From Molanna angustata (Eukaryota > Arthropoda > Insecta > Trichoptera > Molannidae): a stretch of DNA of 64,000 nucleotides. The stretch lies in the NCBI GenBank assembly GCA_963576475.1, contig OY754979.1, positions 24,411,034 through 24,475,033 on the forward strand. Direction: 5' to 3'. The position numbers and the translations under genes were made by a program. Positions 56,385 to 64,000 of the stretch are shown here, piece by piece. Position 1 is the stretch's first letter. Each line of letters starts with the position of its first letter. The notes below the pieces were generated by a model. That model saw only the letters and a list, made by a program, of their open reading frames with translations, was not told the origin of the DNA and made no database searches.

Positions 56385-57050
56385 TTTATTTTATTTTTTT
56401 TTATTTTTATTTTATTTTTTATTTAGAAAACAAACAGGATACAATGTTATAAGGATAAATACAATATGAAGACTTAACAGTAAGGAAAGTTCATTGTACC
56501 CCAATAATATGTTTTCACATAAGATATAGGGTGAACTTGTTTTTGACTTATTTAGTAAGTTTAAAAGTAATTAATATAATACTTGTATGTAGTGTGTATT
56601 ACATAAGTAAGTGGATATGTGTTATATTTGATGTATAGGTATGTGTTATATATTATAACAATATTGTGTATATATTTATGCGAGATAGATTGTGAATGAA
56701 TGTGACTATTTATCTAATTGTTGTAATATGTATGTTCTGAAATCCGCCTGTGATTTATGTACTATATCGAAATGTTTAAAATATGAATTGTAGTTGGAGC
56801 AACTTCGTCTAATGTAATTATTTTGTGAGTAGTTAGTGTTACGTCGGTCGACATAGAACAAAAACTGAGATCTGAAATTGCGTGATGGACAGTAAAAATT
56901 TAATTTAGAAAGTAAGTAAGGCGAGTCTATACGGTTATGCATAATTTTGTGAAGGTTCAACATGTCTATAATTGTTCGTCTGTTTTCAAGATTATAAATA
57001 TCAATTCCCTTTAATGTTGTAATAAAATGTAGAAAATACACATTATATTT
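56385..57050 (-). pseudogene. LINE 3' end, jockey/CR1-like C terminus
   Basis: The frame from 57041 down to 56706 reads IDIYNLENRRTIIDMLNLHK, IDSPYLLSKLNFYCPSRNFR, LFYVDRRNTNYSQNNYIRR, the C-terminal domain (LE.RR...D...L.KI...ID...LL..L.F..P) of jockey/CR1-type LINEs. 3' UTR down to a T/A-rich tail at 56393-56425. No stop inside, 5' truncated. Confidence 0.85.
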
Positions 57051-57714
57051 TTTATTAATAAATCAAATTAATAAATAAGTTCAATTAAGAAGTGAGTTAC
57101 AAACAGTGAATAAAAAAATATCATATGGAAACATGTTAATTCAGAAACTCCCAACTACGACTTTCCGAAATAAAATGTTATTTTGTTGTCCTGCGCACGA
57201 TCCTGGCCGAGGAAAGCTTAAAACATTTATTATCCTTGTATTTCATGTTTTTTTATTTGCGTTGTAACTATAATATTCTGTGACGGTAGATGAAAAATTT
57301 TAATACTTACATATATCCCTTTACTGCCGCGGACCGAATCGCTTCAAGACGCCGATTTGTATCAGAATCACGAACCTTCGTAATATTACATACTTACTTG
57401 CTCCTTGGCACATGGATATTTGGCACACTAAACATATTGTTCGATTCCGGGAGGCACGATATTGCCATATCATTAAAATACATTTTTCGAATTGCTGATT
57501 TTTTAATAGATTGGCAACTATTATATAAATTGGACTCATAATATGTCAGCAAATAATTGACTTATTTTTCTACTTTGTTTTCACAACAAAATTTTAAACG
57601 ACGGTTATGATATAGCTATTTTAAAGTCGAAATTTTAACCATCTACTACTTTGCATAAATTCATGATTTTACAATTTGTATACATGCCTTTTGAAATGAA
57701 GATTGTGATGGTGG
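57051..57714. other. No gene recognised
   Basis: 57140-57440 is slightly less AT-rich, with a short frame lacking recognised similarity. Confidence 0.45.
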
Positions 57715-58020
57715 TGTGTGGAGAATCAGATACAATCACGAGCTGTATCAAAGATGATGTAGAAGTCAGGGAGTTTATCAGGATTAGGAGACTCAGATGG
57801 CTTGAACACGTGGAAAGTATGATTGAACAACTGCCCGCCAGAATAGTCCATCACTATAGGCCAGAGGGTGTGAGGCGTGGCAGGAGACCCAGGCTAAGAT
57901 GGATGGACCTGGACTCCCTGGGCGTGGTCGATTGGAGACATGGAGCCGCTGGCAGATTGGAATGATGAAGACTTCTTTCAGAGGCCAGGTCCCACCTTGG
58001 GATTGGAGGCGATGATTGGA
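57715..58020 (+). pseudogene. RTE-type LINE, C-terminal fragment
   Basis: Reads IRRLRWLEHVESMIEQLPAR then RPEGVRRGRRPRLRWMDLD and LGVVDWRHGAAGRLE, stop at 57963-57965. Matches the LRWLGHVERM...RPEG.R..GRPR.RW.D end of RTE-like LINEs. Confidence 0.8.
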
Positions 58021-58239
58021 ATCGTGAACATACAACTCCATTACTATGTAATATTTGAGATGTTTGTTTCGTTACAATAAGCGTTTCTCATCAAGTATCA
58101 TGTCAAGGTGTCATTCGAGGTGTTTTCAACCAAAGTGTCAGTAAATGGAAAAAGTGATTTTTTATAGTATTCCGTAGTACATATAAAAAAATCACGCTTT
58201 ATTCTACAACATACAACGGTTAATAATATTCAAAGTTTA

Positions 58240-58545
58240 GCGAACCGGCGAACAATGACTGATTTATCTTTTCTTTACAATGTTTTAAATTACCATATAG
58301 ACTCCGCCGATATACTCACACTTATTGACTTTAATATACCTATAAGACGTACAAGACATACACCATTATTTAAATGCAAATATTATAAAACAAATGCTGC
58401 AATAAATTCACCAATCAACAGGGCCATGGATGCTTACACAAGGTATGTGGATATTTTAAACTTGGACATTTTTTACGACTCCCCAAACGAATATCGACGG
58501 AAAATATCACAAATAGATAGTTTAGAAAACGATAGCTAACCATGG
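58240..58545 (+). pseudogene. LINE C-terminal fragment, second jockey/CR1-like type
   Basis: Frame to the TAA at 58537-58539: DLSFLYNVLNYHIDSADILT, IDFNIPIRRTRHTPLFKCK, INRAMDAYTRYVDILNLDIF. This is the C-terminal D..FLYK.LN..ID.P..L..I.F..P.R..R block of another LINE family. Catalytic part absent. Confidence 0.8.
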
Positions 58546-58575
58546 GCCATCACTCTTAAGTCCACATACTCTCTT

Positions 58576-58582
58576 TTACACA

Positions 58583-58623
<41 letters not shown>

Positions 58624-58776
58624 ACACACACGCACACACACACCCTCACACACACACACCCTCACACACACACACCCTCAAACACAAACACCCCTCACAC
58701 ACACACACACACCCTCACACACACACCCTCACACACACACCCTCACACACACACATACATATACACACCCTCTCTC
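58576..58776. repeat. Compound CA / ccctcacacacac microsatellite
   Basis: (CA)n with interspersed ccctca units, then catacatatacaca. Lies between a LINE fragment and a HINE copy. Confidence 0.9.
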
Positions 58777-58800
58777 TTACTTAAGCGGAATAATAATTAA

Positions 58801-59709
58801 ACTAGTTGCATGTAACACATGAGATCCAACTGTCGATAGCGATTGTATGTATAGTTGAAGAATAAAAATCAAACTATAAACCCATAAATCCAAATTATTG
58901 AAAATTTTAACACTTGTTGGTATGTATGTCAAGATAGGACAGTATGGAGGTCAGTCCTCTTTTCCTTCCCGGGATATGAAAACAGCATGATGGTTCTGTA
59001 TGTTTGTTTGGATATTAAAATCCTATCAAACTAAAATCCTATTAAGTCTTCTTACATATTGTGTATAGGCGACTGCCATATAAATTGTATGAAGCGATGT
59101 CGTCACTAAATTCTATTTTTATAAAAATTGTTAAAAAAAATTTGAGATGTACAAATACAATGTTTATATTTTTTATAGAAAATTAAATTATCTAGTTGGG
59201 GTGTTTCGGCTTTTTTCGATATTTTTAAAAAGTTTGGAAATATAGGCAGTTAAACTCATAAATTTATCACAAAAAAAATATTTTTCTTAATAAAATTCAA
59301 AAGTTGATAACCCCTGACTAAAACAAAAATTCGAAATTCTGAGTATAAATGTTTTGTAGGCCTATAACTGTGTATATATTCTGAAATTTTGGGCTCTGTA
59401 AATTGAGCGGATCAAAAGTTATAAGGGGGGGGGGGGACACACACACACAGACACACACAGACACACACACACAGACACACACACACACACACAGACACAC
59501 AGACACACGAAATGTTCTACTCCGAATTCTGAGTAAATCCGTCCATGGAACATATATGCTGCGAAGCCTCTAAGTTGGTGTTTTTTGACTTCAAAGTTGG
59601 AAAAGCCGTGAAAAAAGTAGACCTCTCCATACAATTCTCGCGTATTCTGGCTTGATACATTGTCGATATGTTAAGAGAACAAAGTTCTCCTGAACAAATC
59701 GACAGTTGG
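58801..59709 (-). mobile_element. HINE, minus-strand copy with both ends
   Basis: 3' end (reverse) actagttgcatgtaacacat then gagatccaactgtcgatagc, with hairpin catgt/acatg; 5' end (reverse) at 59689-59709, caaatcgacagttgg. Internal CA run and a G run at 59426-59436. About 910 bp, with an internal deletion near 59297 (the block with gtttgagaaaccctgg is missing). Flanked by ttaa on the left and at on the right. Confidence 0.75.
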
Positions 59710-59930
59710 ATAATTAACTACTTATGTACACTACACACACAAAAAAAAATGTATTTGACACATGTAATTGACATTAGATTTAGATAATTTATGTATCATA
59801 ACATATTATTAATCCATGTAATCAAACTTTCTAATGTTGTTTGTGTTAATTAAAAATAAAAGAAAATAAAATAAACAAAAAAAATAACGCTTCAAACTGT
59901 AACATATATGTGTGTTGGTCGAGTCACCAT

Positions 59931-60374
59931 TGTGACATATATGGCTGTGACATTAAGGTTCACTAGGGTTTTGAATCCAAGTGAACCAAATAGGTAGTAA
60001 CCTAATTGAATCTTCATATATTGACACTCACAGATGTAAATTGTGACATATATGGCTGTGACATTAAGGTTCACTAGGGTTTTGAATCCAAGTGAACCAA
60101 ATAGGTAGTAACCTAATTGAATCTTCATATATTGACACTCACAGATGTAAATTGTGACATATATGGCTGTGACATTAAGGTTCACTAGGGTTTTGAATCC
60201 AAGTGAACCAAATAGGTAGTAACCTAATTGAATCTTCGTATATTGACACTCACAGATGTAAATTGTGACATATATGGCTGTGACATTAAGGTTCACTAGG
60301 GTTTTGAATCCAAGTGAACCAAATAGGTAGTAACCTAATTGAATCTTCATATATTGACACTCACAGATGTAAAC
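59931..60374 (-). repeat. 111-bp minisatellite, four near-identical copies
   Basis: Unit starts tgtgacatatatggctgtga and includes ggttcactagggttttgaat, caagtgaaccaaataggtag and tgacactcacagatgtaaat. Starts at 59931, 60042, 60153 and 60264. As 111 is a multiple of three, a stop-free minus-strand frame of 152 residues with a 37-residue repeat (YYLFGSLGFKTLVNLNVTAI) runs through. It has no splice or start context and I treat it as non-coding. Confidence 0.95.
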
Positions 60375-60533
60375 CTATATAAAAAGACATTAATTCAATC
60401 AATTCAATTATTTAATTGATCAAGTGACATTCAGATACGTTAAATGAAAGGTAACAAATTCATAATGATAAATACTATAATTTTGATATCATTTAATGAT
60501 TCGGCGGATATTTTGTGGTAGTTAATATTAACC

Positions 60534-60678
60534 ATATTGAATCATAAATTCGCTATAAACCACTTTTATCCCTTTTATTAGTCTAGACACGCCGGTCGAT
60601 GGAAGGACAGCGCTTCCGAAACATGTCGCAAAGTGACTCAAAAAACAAGTGGTTTATAGCGAATTTATGATTCAATAT
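60534..60678. mobile_element. Inverted repeat with 32-bp perfect arms, carrying hairpin-GAAAC-GTC motif
   Basis: Left arm atattgaatcataaattcgc then tataaaccactt, exact inverse at 60647-60678. The ~80-nt centre contains ggaag gacagcg cttcc gaaac atgtc (60601-60627), a 5-bp hairpin followed by an intact GAAAC and GTC, preceded by ggtcgat. Compare 26177, 42240 and 50016. Confidence 0.65.
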
Positions 60679-60992
60679 AGTGACTATAATTTTGTTCCAA
60701 CTTTTCAGACATACAGCAAAAATTTACAAAATAATAAACACACGAAGTTAGCATGAATAAACATGATTGGCTCCAAAGTGCGTCGCTTATGCGTTCAGTT
60801 AGCTACCCTTGCGCCAAATTCCAGAAAGATCGATGCTCGCTGATTGGACTCTAAGAGGAGTATGCATCCATTAGACAAGGCATTCGCTAGGCGCTGTGCC
60901 GTCACAATACTATGACTGAAGTATAAAAATAGCAATTTTCAACAAGACCATGTTATCTACGAAAGCCACCACTACTCAGGGTTCATATTATA

Positions 60993-61554
60993 CAAGGTGT
61001 CTCAAAAGAAAGTTGATATTTGTATTCAGAGCGTTATGTGGAGATGTTAGACGACTTCTTGGTGCCTGAACTGCAAAACTTTTCTGGCTATAACCAAAGA
61101 ACATGGTTGCAGCAGGACGGAGCAACGTCACACACGTCCAATACATCTCTGCCACGAGTTCGTGAAATTTTCCCAGGCAAATTGAGTTCCAGGAGTGGTG
61201 ACATAAATTGGCCTCCACGCAGTCTTGATTTAACCCCTATGGACTTTTTGCTATGGGGTTATCTTAATTTTAAAGTTTATGCCAGTAAACCGACTTCCCT
61301 GGTGCATTTGAAAGAAAATATCCGTCACGAAATGGTAGCCATCACTGAGTCCACCTGCCGAGCCGTCATAAGTAATTTTTCTATTCGATTAAATGAGTGC
61401 TGCGAACGCGAGGGTCTACATTTGGACGATGTTATTTTTAAGAAATCAATTCCCAAATTGTGTACTTTTATAATTAATAAACATTTTTTCGATGCACGGC
61501 TAACTTTTTTTTTAATCGATCCACTAAATATAAACTTCCTTTTGAGACACCCTG
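60993..61554 (+). mobile_element. Mariner-type transposon, internally deleted, both terminal repeats present
   Basis: Ends caaggtgtctcaaaagaaag then ttgatattt and, mirrored, cagggtgtctcaaaaggaag then tttatattt; TA on both sides (60991-60992, 61555-61556). The frame inside reads ERYVEMLDDFLVPELQNFSG, WLQQDGATSHTS (second catalytic Asp), FPGKLSSRSGDINWPPRSLD then LTPMDFLLWG (third Asp). By my count 41 residues separate the second and third Asp, as in the DD41D (rosa) group. The N-terminal DNA-binding part and first Asp are deleted, so it cannot encode active transposase. Confidence 0.85.
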
Positions 61555-61556
61555 TA

Positions 61557-62454
61557 CAATCGTTGTTAGATGCTGTGGTATCCTCATACAGGAAAAAAAT
61601 GACTGGCTCTTGGTCCAATATTAAATTATGGCGAAATTGTACAATTCCAAGCTCAAAATTTTAAAATAATAAAATAATAGGCCCTATTCAGATTCTACTA
61701 AAAAATTTATACGGAATTTTAGTATATGAGAAATGTCAAAAAGTTGACTGCATTTATACGGGACTCATTACGTCACACCGCGCGGATAAAATCCTTTTAT
61801 CCACGGTTGCCCGATATTTTAGACGTCTTCGTACTCTGAAACGAATCAGAATTGGACATATTATTATAGTCGTTTTAGTGTAGTTCAAATTTAAAATGAA
61901 ATCATTCCAAATTCGAAATCGTTAACATAAATATATACAAAACGAGCCTCGTTTAATGGCGAGGATATTCAAACAGTCGTTTGACAAACAACAGAATGTC
62001 TGTAATTGAAGCGTTGTAGCGGAAAATTAGTTATTTAAAGTTATTTAGAGTCATTTTTCCATTTTAAAGTAAGTAGGCCATCTCCCGTTGCCGTCTCTTG
62101 GGTAATACAAAATGCAACCGTTGAGAGGTTCAATGGAAGAGATGAAAGAAAAGATTAGATGCTTAATGACCCTTTCGGCGAGTATGGCGGCACGGATGGG
62201 TGAAGAAAGCCCCAGAAACCACAGACAAAGAAATAATAACGTGCTGTTTCTTCGCCCTCACTTTACACAAATTGCCCCGCGCGCGCAAAAGTGTCTGCTC
62301 AAATCTATAGTTTACAAAAATTAACGCATTATCGTTCTTTATTTCAATTTTTTCGTATTCCTTTAATTTTTCTCCTTTGAATAAGATATCATTAAAATGG
62401 AGTAATTTTACTGTAGAAAACCAAATGGCCTATCGCAAAATATTTATTACTTTC
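61557..62454. other. No gene identified
   Basis: 62040-62335 is less AT-rich, with a frame at 62112-62324 (MQPLRGSMEEMKEKIRCLMT...) whose protein I do not recognise; a host exon is possible but unsupported. 61675-61880 has weak mirrored ends (ccctattcagattct versus ccaattctgattcg). Confidence 0.35.
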
Positions 62455-62820
62455 CTTGTTAACAAACCAATTTCTCAATAGATGGCGTTACAAAAAATTT
62501 TTTTCGTTACTCCATAGATGGCGATACTGTTTTTGAGCTTATTTTCAAACAAATAGATTTTCACGATTAAAATATATAGAACTTTCACAAATTGGATTGA
62601 TATGGAACTCAATAAGAAGGCAAAATAGGTTAACATTGCGCAAGCACGTAAAGTGATCACGTAAACCAACCGATGACGGGTCGTAACCCTATATGACGGG
62701 TCGTATGCTTTGAGTTTCTGGTTCTCATATATCATTCCAACTTTGTCTCTATTGAGATCTCAAAAATTTGTCATAAAATATCAATTTGAAATACAGTGTT
62801 TGCGTATAATATGCAACTGT
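62455..62820 (-). repeat. M1 dispersed repeat, copy 6
   Basis: ccaatttctcaatagatggc, gttactccatagatggcgat, atatagaactttcacaaatt, gtgatcacgtaaaccaaccg, gtctctattgagatctcaa, gtgtttgcgtataatatgc. A short duplication (tatgacgggtcgta) lies in its right part. Confidence 0.7.
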
Positions 62821-62854
62821 TGGATATAGGGAGAAGGGAATGTTACACCTATCT

Positions 62855-63043
62855 GGGGGGCAAGTCTGGTTCGACCGGCGAAATCAAAACCCCAGTGATT
62901 ACCCAATATCATGGATATAATTATTATATGGAGTTCTACAATACCTATCTTTAGATGTCATAGAATTCCATATGATAATTATATCCATGATATGGGTAAT
63001 CACTAGGGTTTTGATTTCGCCGGTCGAACCAGACTTGCCCCCC
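62855..63043. mobile_element. FB-A foldback element, complete, ~85-bp arms
   Basis: Left arm ggggggcaagtctggttcga then ccggcgaaatcaaaacccca... to ggagttcta; the right arm is its inverse with a few changes, ending agacttgcccccc. The loop aatacctatctttagat is ~20 nt. Half copy at 6815-6935. No coding capacity. Confidence 0.85.
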
Positions 63044-63048
63044 TACTC

Positions 63049-63837
63049 TGACCTCTTTATCACAACACTATATTATAATGGTGGTATAACACACCACTTA
63101 CAAACAGGGTTTGGGTAATAAATGCGCACGGCGCGTAGTTTCAATACATCGATATAATATCTTGTCTTGTATCGAACTTCTTCAACTGTCAGTAAGACGT
63201 ACACGGCGACGAGTTGTAGACGATTATTATGACTACTGACTGCAGATGTAGGTAGCAATACTTTTAGGAGAGGAAAGTGTTGCCACATTTGCCGAACAGC
63301 AACAATAAAAATATTCGATTAACTTAAAAATAATTCACATTTTGGATATTCAAATAAAAGTGTGTAGTAAAAATAATAATTCTTTACATCTTGGTTTATA
63401 TATTTATTTAATTTTGCTTGTTTAATTTACACTACGTCAACTGCTTTTACATACATGTATTTGGAAATACATCAGCTTGCATAAATAGAATGTAAATGAT
63501 ACAAAAAATGGTAAAACTAAAGCAAACTAAAAATCCAACAGCGTTTCGGAAGAAAGAAAAAAACCGGCAGGAGAAACGATACGGCGATAAACTGTCAACA
63601 AATGTCTCTTTGAGTAGACGTGAATATGATTGTTTTGCAAGTGATTTCTGGAAAATACACTTCACTAGGCCAATGCCTATGTCGGAGTGCAATATTCGTA
63701 GCTTTGATTTGTAAAATAGAAATATCAGCGCCCTTGGAATGATCTTGAATCATGAAACGGCACTCCAAAATCCCTATTATAAGTTTTATTGTTTAAGGGT
63801 TTAGTTCTTGTCATTAGTTAGTTCGTTCGTGGCAACT
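63049..63837. other. No gene recognised
   Basis: 63100-63260 is less AT-rich. A lysine/arginine-rich frame at 63496-63714 is not recognised. Nothing else. Confidence 0.4.
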
Positions 63838-63905
63838 TAGGAGTTACTGATATACATAGTGGAAGACCTATAATTTGGACGAGGAGAGCTGACCCCAACA
63901 GTCGC
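63838..63905 (+). pseudogene. Fragment of the 18.1-18.7-kb RTE remnant family
   Basis: gagttactgatatacat matches 18380-18396 and cgaggagagctgaccccaac then agtcg matches 18612-18636, joined here with ~200 bp missing. A deleted relative of the same LINE. Confidence 0.6.
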
Positions 63906-63979
63906 CAATGAAAAAGATTTGGGATATAGAAAAGGAGGAAAATAAGTGTTTAGTTCCTGTCAGTTTGAATTTTTTTAAA

Positions 63980-64000
63980 CTAATATGTCCTTGCTAAACA
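63980..64000 (-). mobile_element. SINE-2 3' end, cut by window edge
   Basis: aatatgtccttgctaaaca equals the minus-strand SINE-2 end at 15832-15851 with one change; the rest should continue beyond the window. Confidence 0.5.

Noticed and set aside
59892..60350. 152-residue repetitive protein
   Set aside because: Frame results from a 111-bp minisatellite; no start context, splice signals or family similarity.
63496..63714. Basic 72-residue frame as a small gene
   Set aside because: No similarity recognised and no supporting signals; left unassigned.

Overview
This window looks like repeat-rich, intron/intergenic-type DNA from an insect nuclear genome, most likely a moth or butterfly. The reasons are the strongly AT-rich composition, the many 'taggtacctac'-type strings, tRNA-derived SINEs, RTE-type and jockey/CR1-like LINE tails, Helentron-type (HINE) elements carrying a TG microsatellite, and mariner, hAT and Harbinger remnants. 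The lepidopteran assignment is inference; the sequence carries no complete host gene that would fix it. There is no bacterial or viral gene organisation, and no operon, CRISPR array, rRNA or convincing functional tRNA.

Almost everything recognisable is a transposable element or tandem repeat. Family names used here are local. M1: an inverted-terminus dispersed repeat, six copies (1-385, 5005-5475, 33050-33560, 40590-40905, 48700-49300, 62455-62820). R: a ~490-bp element with ends ctcctcactaac, three copies in 4508-6765. HINE: copies at 12238-14290 (one inside another), 21668-21792, 26970-27145, 34300-35335 and 58801-59709. FB-B: TTAA-flanked foldback at 11537-12222, 27573-28150 and 32395-32916. 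FB-A: hairpin element at 62855-63043 with half a copy at 6815-6935. SINE-1: 10041, 10397, 32062, 41911, 55128. SINE-2: 14694, 15832, 22800, 41219 and edge fragments. LINE-A, LINE-B, LINE-C and RTE-type LINE 3' ends are scattered throughout, nearly all 5' truncated and broken by stops or frameshifts.

Layout. 0-9 kb: LINE-B ends, M1 and R copies, then unassigned AT-rich DNA and a possible promoter plus non-coding first exon at 8935-9185. 9.8-14.3 kb: minisatellite, SINE-1 copies, small MITEs, FB-B and the self-nested HINE. 14.3-18.8 kb: SINE-2 and RTE remnants, one RTE flanked by ~70-bp direct repeats. 20-28.5 kb: MITE-like and palindromic DNA, a 26-bp minisatellite, an unidentified coding-like block (24300-24760) with a diverged relative at 42785-43260, and foldbacks. 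28.8-33.5 kb: head-to-head LINE-C tails, an RTE-type LINE split by a hAT-like element with an 8-bp duplication, SINE-1, FB-B, M1. 34.3-49.7 kb: HINE, LINE-A, an inverted-repeat MITE cluster, SINEs, a ~204-bp satellite, a fairly intact RTE tail, a LINE-C tail split by a second hAT element with an 8-bp duplication, and LINE-B with its reverse-transcriptase FADD motif. 49.9-64 kb: perfect inverted repeats, ~380 bp of (AT)n, a 97-bp-arm hairpin, a Harbinger transposase remnant, a possible first coding exon at 56270-56294, several LINE tails, HINE, a 111-bp minisatellite, and an internally deleted mariner with both terminal repeats.

The two most plausible traces of host genes are the exon/promoter candidates at 8935-9185 and 56010-56294; both are inference. 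The most interesting structures are the HINE family and its self-nesting, the two datable hAT insertions inside LINEs, the near-perfect 97-bp-arm hairpin, and a recurring hairpin-GAAAC-GTC motif, loosely like the 3' half of a minimal hammerhead ribozyme, at four loci, three of them inside inverted-repeat elements. All coordinates of repeat borders were set by eye and may be off by several bases.
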